Assembly: GCA_002343685.1 (NCBI GenBank)
Contig: DDRS01000017.1
Span: 356,128 to 420,127, forward strand
Source of the DNA: Thiobacillus denitrificans
GTDB lineage: Bacteria; Pseudomonadota; Gammaproteobacteria; Burkholderiales; Thiobacillaceae
Length of the DNA: 64,000 nucleotides
Direction of reading: 5' to 3'
The notes under the pieces: model-generated
What the model saw: only the letters and a program-made list of their open reading frames with translations
Databases searched by the model: none
Told to the model about the DNA's origin: nothing
Translations under genes and position numbers: made by a program
In this document: in pieces, positions 38,649-47,359 of the stretch
Numbering within the stretch: the first letter of the stretch is position 1
How the letters are laid out: every line of letters begins with the position of its first letter

Positions 38649-39044
38649 TTAGAAGCTGATCACGACGTCTTGCTCGGCCATGAGATTCGCCATCTCATCG
38701 ACGGAGAGCACCGTCACATCCACAATCAGGTCGTCTTCGGTCAGGCCGCGCGCATCCAGCGACACCTGGTCGACATAGAGCTTCTCGATGTCGTAGCCTT
38801 CCAGTGCACGGTAGGTCTTGGAGAAATCCTTGACCTCGATACCCTTGGTGTCGACGCCCTTCATCAGCTGATAGACACCGTCATCGGTGAAGACCATGCT
38901 CACATCCTGATCGAAAGCAGCGGTAATCAGCACCACTTCCAGACCTTCCAGCGCATACACGGTACCGTGCGGCGCCTTGCGGTTCAGGAACATGAATTTC
39001 TTGACGACGCCGGAGCCGTCATCCATTTCGTCCATATCGCTCAT
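38649..39044 (-). CDS. dsrF: DsrF sulfurtransferase subunit
   Basis: A 131-aa DsrE/F-fold protein (FMFLNRKAPHGTVYALEGLEVVL; VFTDDGVYQLMKG). It has no cysteine in the usual active position, as expected for DsrF, which is structural within DsrEFH. It lies 11 bp after dsrE and 11 bp before dsrH. Confidence 0.94.
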   Translation of the reverse strand: MSDMDEMDDGSGVVKKFMFLNRKAPHGTVYALEGLEVVLITAAFDQDVSMVFTDDGVYQLMKGVDTKGIEVKDFSKTYRALEGYDIEKLYVDQVSLDARGLTEDDLIVDVTVLSVDEMANLMAEQDVVISF

Positions 39045-39055
39045 CTCGTTAATCC

Positions 39056-39415
39056 TTAATCACCGAACGTCACGAGACGATCGTACTGAATACCCATTTC
39101 CACCAACTGACCCAGACCGGAAATACGGAAACCCGGGGCCAGCAGCTCATCCTTGATGCCGCGACGCAACGCAGCCGCCACGCATACAACGAGGTCAATG
39201 CCGTGCTCTTCGGCCAGCTTGGACCAGCGCGCGGTGACATTGCGGTCATCCTGCGGCGGTTCAGCCATGCGCGTCGAGTTGTTCACGCCATCATGGTAGA
39301 AAAAAATACGCGGAACTTTGTGCCCCTTCTCGATCGCCGTACGGGCGAAGAGATAAGCGGAGTCACTGGCCTCATGGTTGTAAGGCCCTTCGTTTACAAG
39401 AATGCCGAATTGCAT
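39056..39415 (-). CDS. dsrE: DsrE sulfurtransferase subunit (active-site Cys78)
   Basis: A 119-aa DsrE with the catalytic Cys at residue 78 (LVVCVAAALRRG), the same number as the active Cys78 of A. vinosum DsrE, which binds persulfide and passes it to DsrC. N-terminal FGILVNEGPY and FFYHDGVNN match the family. Follows dsrB after 90 bp. Confidence 0.96.
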   Translation of the reverse strand: MQFGILVNEGPYNHEASDSAYLFARTAIEKGHKVPRIFFYHDGVNNSTRMAEPPQDDRNVTARWSKLAEEHGIDLVVCVAAALRRGIKDELLAPGFRISGLGQLVEMGIQYDRLVTFGD

Positions 39416-39505
39416 GGCTAGCTCAAACTCCGAAAAATCCAGTCATTGTTATCAAGCATCCGCCACAGCCAAGGCGGTGGCGGAGCTGACAGCTTCCCAA
39501 ACAGC

Positions 39506-40576
39506 TTAGAAGCGGATGTGCGCAGAAGCGTTCAGGTTGGCACGACCACCACGCCAGTTATCAATGTGATACTTGGTGAAGGGCAAACCGGTCTTCTCGA
39601 AGAATGCGGGCCAGCCGATGCGGTCGATCCAGTCAATCATGCGCTCCCAAGGCTTGCCGTCAGCCTTGTAGGTAGCGAGGATCTTCTTGACCACTTCACT
39701 CACTTCCGGCCAACGCGGGGCGCTGTTCGGCAGGCCGGACGCGACCAGCTTGTGGAAGGTCGGCTTGGAACGGGCGTTCGAGTTCTTGCCGCCCACCCAG
39801 ATCGCGATCTTGGAATGCTCGGGATCGTTGATCTGCATCGGGGGGCAGGGCGGGAAGCAGGCGCCACAGCAGATGCACTTCTTCTCGTCCACTTCCAGCG
39901 AGGGCTTGCCGTTCACCAGAGCGGGACGGATCGCAGCCACGGGGCAGCGGGCAACGACGGAAGGACGCTCACACACGTTGGCGACCAGATCATGATTGAT
40001 CTTGGGCGGCTTGGTGTGCTGAACGATGATGGCGATGTCGGCCTGGCCGCCGCAGTTGATTTCGCAGCAGGAGGTCGACAGCTTGACGCGGTTGGGCATC
40101 TCGCACTTGACGAAATCATCGTACAGCTCGTCCATCAGCGCCTTCACAACGCCGGAAGCGTCGGTGCCGGGGATGTCGCAGTGCAGCCAGCCCTGGGTGT
40201 GGGCGATCATGGACACGGAGTTGGCGGTACCACCGATGGGGTAACCCTTATCGTTCAGCGCCTTGATCAGCGGCTCGACCTTGGAACCGTCAGCCACCAT
40301 GTATTCGATATTGGAACGTGCGGTGAAACGCACGAAGCCATCGCCATATTGGTCAGCAATGTCAGCCAGCTCACGGATGGTGTAGTGATCCATCTGGCGC
40401 TGGGTACCCGCCTTGACGGTCCAGATTTCGTCGCCGGACTCAGCGCGGTGATACAGGACACCCGGCTTCGGATGGCTGTGGAATGCCCACTTGCCATAGT
40501 TCTTGACCATCACGGGGTGCATGTAGGGCATCGGATCCGGGGCGCCGGATTCGATAGGCGGACGTAGTTCTGCCAT
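39506..40576 (-). CDS. dsrB: Reverse dissimilatory sulfite reductase beta subunit
   Basis: A 356-aa DsrB with siroheme/[4Fe-4S]-binding cysteines (STSCCEINCGG; CERPSVVARCP) and an inserted ferredoxin domain (CICCGACFPPCPPM). In the oxidative direction DsrAB turns DsrC-bound sulfane sulfur into sulfite in the cytosol. It follows dsrA by 66 bp. Confidence 0.97.
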   Translation of the reverse strand: MAELRPPIESGAPDPMPYMHPVMVKNYGKWAFHSHPKPGVLYHRAESGDEIWTVKAGTQRQMDHYTIRELADIADQYGDGFVRFTARSNIEYMVADGSKVEPLIKALNDKGYPIGGTANSVSMIAHTQGWLHCDIPGTDASGVVKALMDELYDDFVKCEMPNRVKLSTSCCEINCGGQADIAIIVQHTKPPKINHDLVANVCERPSVVARCPVAAIRPALVNGKPSLEVDEKKCICCGACFPPCPPMQINDPEHSKIAIWVGGKNSNARSKPTFHKLVASGLPNSAPRWPEVSEVVKKILATYKADGKPWERMIDWIDRIGWPAFFEKTGLPFTKYHIDNWRGGRANLNASAHIRF

Positions 40577-40642
40577 GTTTTATCTCCAACTGATTTAATG
40601 CACGGGCCCCAGCTCTCACCAGAGCCCGCGGTAAGCGAAAAC

Positions 40643-41944
40643 TTAAGCGGCGGACTGCTTGTACTCGTTCCACTTCTCCACTTGCTCGTCCCAGTCGTCG
40701 GAACGGAAGTAGGGATTGGAACGCGGTGCGCTGATCATGTTGGGATCAACCGGGATATCCAGGCCTTCGAGGAAGTTGGTCAGGCCGATACGCTCGATCA
40801 TTTCACCAGTACGCTCGTGCTCCAGTGCGTTTTCAGCAAAGAAGTCGAGGATATTGCGGGCCAGCTCGTTCAGCTTCTCGAAGTCCTCGTCGGATTCGAG
40901 CTTCATGAACGGAATCACCACGGTACCCATGGTGGCGCCAATCTTCAGCACGCCCTTGCCACCCACCAGAATGGTCACGCCCTTGTCGCTACCGGGCAGC
41001 AGGCCGCCGGGGATGACGTTCAGGCAGTGCATGCAACGCACACAGTTCTTGTTGTCGATGCACAGGGTATTGCCGTCGCCCAGGCTGGCAGCGGACACAT
41101 TCTCGCTGGACTTGAACTTGTCGGAAGCAACCAGGGTGATGGCCTTGGTCGGGCACTTGCTGATCACGTCGTTGACGAGATCGTTCATGCCATGGGCCTT
41201 GTAATAGGCCTGAACCTGCTCTTCGTTCACGCGGATGTTGTCGCGCCAGGTGCCGATGGTGGCCATGTCGGAACGCTGGATGGCGTTGACGCAGTCGTTC
41301 GGGCAGCCGGAGAACTTGAACTTGAACTTGTAGGGCAGGGACGGACGGTGCATATCGTCCAGGTTGTTGTTGATGACGGTGCGCAGTGCCTTGGCTTCGT
41401 CGTAGCAGGACATTTCGCAACGAGCAGCGCCCACACAGGACATGGAGGTACGCAGGGCAGGACCGGCGCCGCCGAGGTCGAAGCCCATTTCATTGAACTC
41501 GTCGAAAGCCTTCTGGACGTTTTCAGTCTTGATGCCCTGGAACATGATGTCGCCGGACTGGCCATGGAAGGCGATCAGGCCCGAGCCGCCGGTCGCGGAC
41601 CAGACGTCACACATTTTGCGCAGCAGGTCGGAAGTGTAGTGCATGCCTGCGGGCGGCTGCACGCGCAGGGTATGGAATTCGGCGGCCTCGGGGAACAGCG
41701 GCTGGTGGTTTTCGTCCTTCAGCTCAGTGAAGCGGGGGATCACACCACCACCGTAGCCGAACACGCCAACCGTACCGCCCTTCCAGTAACCAAACTTGGT
41801 CTTGTAGGACGTCTCCAGCTGACCCATCAGGTCAACCATCATGTCGTTGTCCTTAGCCAGACGCTTCAGACCGGTCACGAAGCTCGGCCACGGGCCTTTC
41901 TCGAGCTCGTCCAGATTGGGCGTATCAATCATCTTCTTTGCCAT
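40643..41944 (-). CDS. dsrA: Reverse dissimilatory sulfite reductase alpha subunit
   Basis: A 433-aa DsrA, with siroheme-cluster cysteines (MSCVGAARCEMSC; SGCPNDCVNA) and a ferredoxin insertion (CIDNKNCVRCMHCLNV). It is the first gene of the dsrABEFHCMKLJOPNR-cysG run. The upstream AGGAGAGAAAAC gives a strong ribosome binding site. The 372-bp region before it also serves a divergent operon. Confidence 0.97.
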   Translation of the reverse strand: MAKKMIDTPNLDELEKGPWPSFVTGLKRLAKDNDMMVDLMGQLETSYKTKFGYWKGGTVGVFGYGGGVIPRFTELKDENHQPLFPEAAEFHTLRVQPPAGMHYTSDLLRKMCDVWSATGGSGLIAFHGQSGDIMFQGIKTENVQKAFDEFNEMGFDLGGAGPALRTSMSCVGAARCEMSCYDEAKALRTVINNNLDDMHRPSLPYKFKFKFSGCPNDCVNAIQRSDMATIGTWRDNIRVNEEQVQAYYKAHGMNDLVNDVISKCPTKAITLVASDKFKSSENVSAASLGDGNTLCIDNKNCVRCMHCLNVIPGGLLPGSDKGVTILVGGKGVLKIGATMGTVVIPFMKLESDEDFEKLNELARNILDFFAENALEHERTGEMIERIGLTNFLEGLDIPVDPNMISAPRSNPYFRSDDWDEQVEKWNEYKQSAA

Positions 41945-42068
41945 AGTTTTCTCTCCTAGAACATTTCGAAATGCCCGCTCAGCCGACAGCTCAACGGTAT
42001 CCCATCATCGTATTGAGTTGATGATCGCATCACCATCATTCTCATGGGTAAAACGATTACTCCATCGC

Positions 42069-42086
42069 GGTAGGTTCCAACCTACC
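42069..42086. promoter_or_regulatory. Palindromic candidate operator upstream of dsrA
   Basis: GGTAGGTT-CC-AACCTACC: perfect 8-bp arms around a 2-bp spacer, about 125 bp before the dsrA ATG. Symmetry and length fit a dimeric regulator; a small RNA hairpin is less likely with a 2-nt loop. Confidence 0.5.
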
Positions 42087-42221
42087 CAAAAGGAGTAGAT
42101 CGATTTCCCCAACGCGGTAATGCCCCATCTAGGCAAAGGGTGAGACATTACGTGGCCGCCACAGGAATCAATAAGAGTATTAAAATATTGTTGCAAACGC
42201 AAGCCCCTGTAACAAGCAGGG

Positions 42222-42249
42222 TTGAAATGGTACGCAACAACCTTATTAA
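42222..42249 (+). promoter_or_regulatory. Candidate sigma-70 promoter for the 42318 operon
   Basis: TTGAAA, 16 bp, TATTAA. The inverted repeat AACCTT-8 bp-AAGGTT (42239-42258) overlaps the -10 box, where a bound protein would block transcription. Confidence 0.45.
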
Positions 42250-42317
42250 AGCAAGGTTTGTTTGTGTTGCTGTACAACGCATTCATATCGAATTGAAGCA
42301 ACCCAGATCGAGATTCC

Positions 42318-42535
42318 ATGCCAGAGATCACACCATTAGACAAGATGCGACTCCCCTTCGGCGGCCAGGAGATCGAGTTCCAGCACCTGACCCACGAGTC
42401 GGGAGGCGTGCCGTTTCTACGCATCCGCATACGCGAGAACAAGCGCTTCACTATTTTCGACGTCGACCCGGTCAGCGCGCAGAAATGGGCCGACCTGATG
42501 CAGGCTTGGGCCAAGGACCATGCGGGAGACGCGCC

Positions 42536-42539
<4 letters not shown>
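42318..42539 (+). CDS. Conserved-looking 73-aa protein of unknown function
   Basis: A 73-aa soluble protein beginning MPEITPLDKMRLPFGGQEIEF (first residues only) and ending in an amphipathic helix (QKWADLMQAWAKDHA). No cysteines, no membrane segment, no domain I recognise. Its stop overlaps the GTG start of the Cas6-like gene, so the two are translationally coupled and probably act together. It is the first gene of the operon divergent from dsrA. Confidence 0.7.
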
Positions 42540-43195
<656 letters not shown>

Positions 43196-43250
43196 ACCCG
43201 CTGCCGGTTGTTCCGGCGATTCTTTAGTGACCAACCCGAAAGGAGAAAAC

Positions 43251-43583
43251 ATGTCTTATGTTGTAAATGGCGAAGAGCTCGAAACCGGTGAAGAAGACTT
43301 CCTACTGGAAGCCAACTTCAGCGACGACGTTCCCCCCGTCATCGCCGCGGCTGAAAAAATCACGCTGACCGACGATCACTGGACCGTCATCAACTATATG
43401 CGCGACAAATACAAGGAAGATGGTCATACCCCGAACTTCCGCAACATGTTGTCCGAGATGGAAGACCTGCATCCCGGTACCGACTGGAAGAAAAAGCTGT
43501 ATGAGCTCTTCCCCAACCAGCCCGCACGTCAGTCCGCCCGCGTTGCCGGCCTGACCAAGCCTTACGGCAAGGGCGGTTACTGA
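43251..43583 (+). CDS. DsrC-family protein lacking both redox cysteines (RspA type)
   Basis: A 110-aa DsrC/TusE homologue: the core TLTDDHWTVINYMRDKYKEDG and KKLYELFPNQPARQSARVAGLTKP aligns with DsrC at 37979, but the arm cysteine is replaced by Ala and the penultimate cysteine by a KGGY end, so it has no persulfide site. DsrC-family members without both cysteines are called RspA and are suspected regulators. AAGGAG 9 bp upstream fixes the start. Location next to a putative RNA-binding protein and divergent from dsrA supports regulation of sulfur oxidation. Confidence 0.9.
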   Translation: MSYVVNGEELETGEEDFLLEANFSDDVPPVIAAAEKITLTDDHWTVINYMRDKYKEDGHTPNFRNMLSEMEDLHPGTDWKKKLYELFPNQPARQSARVAGLTKPYGKGGY

Positions 43584-43605
43584 TAGCAGTCAGAGACCCC
43601 GTTGG

Positions 43606-43631
43606 GCGGGCAGCGGTTTCCTGCTGCCCGC
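43606..43631. terminator. Hairpin after the rspA-like gene
   Basis: GCGGGCAGC/GCTGCCCGC, a 9-bp perfect stem with an 8-nt loop, 22 bp past the stop. No U-tract follows on the plus strand; partial termination or mRNA-end protection are both possible. Confidence 0.4.
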
Positions 43632-43665
43632 TCCGACCTGAAGTTCACTTATCACGGCTCCAACG

Positions 43666-44514
43666 ATGTTTTCCAACACCCTCGTTACCACTGAAGATCT
43701 GGCCGTCCACCTGGACGATCCCAACTGGGTCATCCTGGACTGCCGCTTCACCCTCACCGACACCGAGGCAGGTCGTCAGGCGTACGAGAAAGCACATATC
43801 CCGGGTGCACGCTATGTGCATTTGGACGAGGATCTCTCCGCCCCCATCGGCGAAACCACCGGGCGCCACCCGCTGCCCGATCCGCGCGGGCTGACCGAAA
43901 AGCTGTGTGCATGGGGTGTAGGCGTCAACAAACAGGTCGTGGTATACGACGACAGCTATGGCGCCATGGCAGGGCGGCTGTGGTGGATGCTGCGCTGGCT
44001 CGGGCACCCCGGTGTGGCCCTGCTGGACGGCGGCTACCCGAAATGGCTGCGCGAAAAGCGCCCGGTCAATGCCGACATCCCGGCGCCACACCGGGGTGCC
44101 TGCGCCTGCCTGCCCGAACCGACCCAGATCGTCGCGGCGGACGAGGTCTTGCGCGCGTCACAGTCCGGCGAGCAACTCATCCTCGATGCGCGTCCGGACC
44201 GCCGCTTCTCCGGCGAATTCGAACCGCTCGACCTGGTGGCCGGGCACGTACCTGGTGCGATCAACTGGCAATTCGACGAGAACCTCGACGTGGACGGAAC
44301 CTTCCTGCCGCCCGAAGCGCTACGCGAAAACTATCAGGCCCTGCTCAAGGGCAAGCCGGCCTGGCAAGTGATCCACATGTGCGGTTCCGGCGTCACCGCC
44401 TGCCACAACATTCTGGCGATGGAAGTCGCCGGTCTTCCCGGTTCACGGCTTTACCCCGGTTCGTGGAGCGAGTGGATCACCGATCCCGCCCGCCCCGTCG
44501 CCACAGGAGAATAA
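43666..44514 (+). CDS. Tandem-rhodanese sulfurtransferase (3-mercaptopyruvate type)
   Basis: A 282-aa protein with two rhodanese domains (about 5-135 and 160-280). The catalytic loop is CGSGVTA (about residue 239), the form typical of 3-mercaptopyruvate sulfurtransferases; thiosulfate is also used by many. Near-N-terminal ILDCRF and HIPGARYVHLDEDL match the family. It may supply sulfane sulfur to TusA or DsrEFH in the cytosol. It is followed by the 206-aa unknown after 2 bp. Confidence 0.92.
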   Translation: MFSNTLVTTEDLAVHLDDPNWVILDCRFTLTDTEAGRQAYEKAHIPGARYVHLDEDLSAPIGETTGRHPLPDPRGLTEKLCAWGVGVNKQVVVYDDSYGAMAGRLWWMLRWLGHPGVALLDGGYPKWLREKRPVNADIPAPHRGACACLPEPTQIVAADEVLRASQSGEQLILDARPDRRFSGEFEPLDLVAGHVPGAINWQFDENLDVDGTFLPPEALRENYQALLKGKPAWQVIHMCGSGVTACHNILAMEVAGLPGSRLYPGSWSEWITDPARPVATGE

Positions 44515-44516
44515 TC

Positions 44517-45137
44517 ATGGCCATGCCTATCCGCGTCAAAACTGTCTGGTTCAAGAAGGACGGCGAGCGCAGCGCCGAAGAAATCGCTACCGCCGTCGCC
44601 ACGACCACCTGGCGCGTCGCCGACAAGGCCGTGGACAACCTCGGCCGCGAAAACTACGACATCATCACCCCGGCGCGCGGCTTCAAGCTGATCGCCGAAT
44701 TCCTCGCCTTCCTGGTGCATTACTGCGACCGCATGGCCTATGCAACGCTGACACCCGAACGCCGTGTCGCGGTACTGCAGGCGGTCGCCAACCGGCTCGG
44801 TGAAGTGATGGAGCAGAACGTGCGCGAAGTGGTAGGCAAAAACGACCCGCGCAACTACAAACAGGAATTCATCGATTTCCTCAACCGCCGCTTCGCCGAC
44901 TATGCGGAATTCGAGTTCCCCGACGAAGAGAAGGCCAGCTTCCCGGCGCTGCGCTTCCTCGGTCTGCAGATCCGCGACGAGATGGGCGACAGCGACAAGA
45001 CCTGGATCATGGACCAGATCATGGACATCGAGATGCCCGAGATGATGGGCACGGTGAGAAAGAGCTTCAAGGGATTGCTGTCTGACGCGCCGGTCAAGCG
45101 CGGCTTCGGCTCGCCCGACATGCTGCCCCCGGAATAA
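44517..45137 (+). CDS. Unknown 206-aa protein
   Basis: A 206-aa soluble, mostly helical, Glu/Asp/Lys-rich protein beginning MAMPIRVKTVWFKKDGER, with a mid-region of aromatic and charged residues (KQEFIDFLNRRFADYAEFEFP). It contains one cysteine (HYCDRM) and no recognised domain. AGGAGA gives a clear ribosome binding site. It is tightly packed between the sulfurtransferase (2-bp gap) and the TauD-like gene (0-bp gap), so these three probably form one unit. Confidence 0.8.
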   Translation: MAMPIRVKTVWFKKDGERSAEEIATAVATTTWRVADKAVDNLGRENYDIITPARGFKLIAEFLAFLVHYCDRMAYATLTPERRVAVLQAVANRLGEVMEQNVREVVGKNDPRNYKQEFIDFLNRRFADYAEFEFPDEEKASFPALRFLGLQIRDEMGDSDKTWIMDQIMDIEMPEMMGTVRKSFKGLLSDAPVKRGFGSPDMLPPE

Positions 45138-46058
45138 ATGCCCGCCGCAGCCTCACCGTTCGACCTGGGCAACGAGTGCGCCTATCGGGCCTGGCGTGAT
45201 GCCAAGCTCGCGGCCTATCCGCGTAGCGTCAACGAACTTGTCGTGCCGCTGGCCAATCCGCGCCATTTGAGCGCGGCCGAAACGGGCGCCCTCGGAGCAT
45301 GCTGCGCGCTCGCCAACATGGCGATCTACAGCGCACCCCATCTCCCCGCAGCCGACAAGTCGCTGCCCCACCAGTTGGCCCGGCAGCTCGGTCTCACCCA
45401 CCTGGAAGGCAACTATCTCGCCGACGAGGACGGGCTCTCCAGCATCACCCCGGCCGGAGAAGAAGGCGGCAGCGTGCGCGGCGACTTCATTCCCTATACC
45501 CACAAGCCGATCAACTGGCATACCGACGGCTACTACAACGCACTCGACCGCCGCATTCTCGGCATGACGCTGCATTGCGCGCAGGATGCCGAATCCGGAG
45601 GCGAGAATGCCCTGCTCGACCACGAGATTGCCTATATCCAGTTGCGCGATGCCAGCCCCGATTATGTTGCCGCGCTGATGCAGCCCGATGCGATGACCAT
45701 CCCCGCACGCATGGACGAGGACAACATCGCCCGCCCGGAACAGAGCGGCCCGGTGTTCGCGGTCGATTCCGACACGGGTTTTCTGTATATGCGCTACACC
45801 GCACGCACCCGTTCGATCGTGTGGAAGAACGACGCGGTCACGCAGGCCGCCGTCAAGACGTTGGCCGACATACTCGCCGGCTCGGAATACATTCTCACCG
45901 CCCGCCTCCTCCCTGGCATGGGACTCATCTGCAACAACGTGCTGCACACCCGTAACGGGTTCTCCGATTCTCCCGGCCACCGTCGTCTGCTCTATCGCGG
46001 ACGCTACTATGATCGCCTGCGTTTCGATCTGAACAACACCCCCACACCCGCCGCTTAG
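45138..46058 (+). CDS. TauD/TfdA-type Fe(II)/2-oxoglutarate-dependent dioxygenase-like protein
   Basis: A 306-aa protein with the metal triad context: WHTDGYY (His, Asp; about residues 129-135) and the distal His in NNVLHTRNGF, followed by Arg in RRLLYRGRYYDRL that binds 2-oxoglutarate. TauD/TfdA enzymes oxidise sulfonates, sulfate esters or other substrates. It directly follows the unknown gene with no gap (stop TAA then ATG). Why a dioxygenase sits in a sulfur-oxidation operon is unclear; a sulfonated or methylated sulfur compound, or a small-molecule signal, is possible. Confidence 0.8.
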   Translation: MPAAASPFDLGNECAYRAWRDAKLAAYPRSVNELVVPLANPRHLSAAETGALGACCALANMAIYSAPHLPAADKSLPHQLARQLGLTHLEGNYLADEDGLSSITPAGEEGGSVRGDFIPYTHKPINWHTDGYYNALDRRILGMTLHCAQDAESGGENALLDHEIAYIQLRDASPDYVAALMQPDAMTIPARMDEDNIARPEQSGPVFAVDSDTGFLYMRYTARTRSIVWKNDAVTQAAVKTLADILAGSEYILTARLLPGMGLICNNVLHTRNGFSDSPGHRRLLYRGRYYDRLRFDLNNTPTPAA

Positions 46059-46067
46059 GCGGCGGGT
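46046..46067. terminator. Hairpin over the stop of the dioxygenase gene
   Basis: ACCCGCCGC/GCGGCGGGT, a perfect 9-bp stem with a TTAG loop that contains part of the stop codon. No U-tract follows; it separates the sulfur genes from hemA and could be a terminator or a mRNA end stabiliser. Confidence 0.4.
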
Positions 46068-46108
46068 AAAGTAAAATAGCGGTCTTCATTTTTCGGCCAT
46101 CTGCCGTC

Positions 46109-47359
46109 ATGCAGCTTCTCACCCTCGGGGTCAACCATCACACCGCGCCACTCGCGATTCGCGAGCAGGTGGCATTCGGCCCCGAAAAACTGGTGCAAGC
46201 GCTGCATGAACTGACGCAGAGCCAGCGTGCATCCGAAGTCGCCATCCTGTCGACCTGCAACCGCACCGAACTGTACGTCAACACGCCCTCTCCCGATGAC
46301 GTGACGCAATGGCTGGCCGATTTCCACCACATCGACCGCCGCGAACTCGCACCCTATCTGTATACGCTGCCACGTGAACAGGCGGCACAGCATGCCTTCC
46401 GCGTCGCGGCCGGTCTCGATTCGATGGTGCTGGGCGAAACCCAGATCCTTGGGCAAATGAAACAGGCGGTCCAGGCCGCCGAGGAAGCCGGCACCCTCGG
46501 CCTGCTGCTGCACAAGCTGTTCCAGCGCACTTTCTCGGTCGCCAAGGAAGTGCGCACCAGCACTGAAATCGGCGCCAATTCGGTGTCGATGGCCGCCGCC
46601 GCCGTGCGGCTCGCCGAACGCATCTTCCCCAGCATCCGGGACCAGGCCTGCCTGTTCATCGGCGCCGGCGAGATGATCGAGCTGTGCATCACCCACTTTG
46701 CTGCGCAACACCCGCGCCGCATGACCGTCGCCAACCGCACGACCGAGCGCGCCCGTCCGTTGGCCGAACGCTTCAATGCCGAGGTGATCCCGCTGACCGC
46801 GCTGCCCGACGAGTTGCCCACCTACGACATCATCATCACCTCCACCGCAAGCCCGCTGCCCATCCTAGGCAAGGGCATGCTGGAGCGTGCAATCAAGCAG
46901 CGCCGCCACCGCCCGATCTTCATCGTCGACCTGGCGGTGCCGCGCGACGTCGAGGCCGAAGTCGCCGACATGGACGACGTCTTCCTCTACAGCGTGGACG
47001 ATCTCGGTCAAGTTGTACGCGAAGGCATGGACAACCGGGTCGCCCAAGTGGCGCAGGCGGAGGCCATCATCGAAACCAGCGTGGAAAACTTCGTGCACTG
47101 GATGGAAGGCCGCGAACTGGTGCCGCTGATCCGTTCGCTGCGCGACAATGCCGAGCGCCATCGCCGCCACGAAATCGAGAAAGCCGAGAAAGCGCTGGCG
47201 CGCGGCGGCGACCCGCGCGCCATACTCGACGCGATGAGCCATGCGCTCGCCAACAAGCTGCTGCACGCTCCCACACACGCGCTCAACCACGCCAACAGTG
47301 CCGAACGCGACCAGTTGGTCCGCCTCATCAGCCAACTCTACGGGCTGCATCACGAATGA
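46109..47359 (+). CDS. hemA: Glutamyl-tRNA reductase
   Basis: A 416-aa GluTR: N-terminal catalytic domain with Cys at about 50 (LSTCNRTELY), NADPH-binding domain (FIGAGEMIELC), and C-terminal dimerisation helix. It makes glutamate-1-semialdehyde, first committed step of tetrapyrroles, which feeds siroheme and heme for the Dsr system. Overlaps prfA by ATGA, the classical hemA-prfA-prmC order. Confidence 0.97.
   Translation: MQLLTLGVNHHTAPLAIREQVAFGPEKLVQALHELTQSQRASEVAILSTCNRTELYVNTPSPDDVTQWLADFHHIDRRELAPYLYTLPREQAAQHAFRVAAGLDSMVLGETQILGQMKQAVQAAEEAGTLGLLLHKLFQRTFSVAKEVRTSTEIGANSVSMAAAAVRLAERIFPSIRDQACLFIGAGEMIELCITHFAAQHPRRMTVANRTTERARPLAERFNAEVIPLTALPDELPTYDIIITSTASPLPILGKGMLERAIKQRRHRPIFIVDLAVPRDVEAEVADMDDVFLYSVDDLGQVVREGMDNRVAQVAQAEAIIETSVENFVHWMEGRELVPLIRSLRDNAERHRRHEIEKAEKALARGGDPRAILDAMSHALANKLLHAPTHALNHANSAERDQLVRLISQLYGLHHE

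Larger units (their letters stand above)
41945..42317. promoter_or_regulatory. Divergent regulatory region between dsrA and the cas6-like operon
   Basis: This AT-rich interval must hold the dsrA promoter (minus) and that of the 42318 operon (plus). It contains an 8-bp-arm palindrome at 42069-42086, an inverted repeat AACCTT/AAGGTT at 42239-42258 within longer GCAACA/TGTTGC flanks, and a candidate plus-strand promoter at 42222-42249. No gene is seen in it. Confidence 0.7.

Noticed and set aside
43203..43217. Terminator between the Cas6-like gene and the rspA-like gene (GCCGG-TTGTT-CCGGC)
   Set aside because: Only a 5-bp stem without U-tract and followed closely by the ribosome binding site of a co-directional gene.
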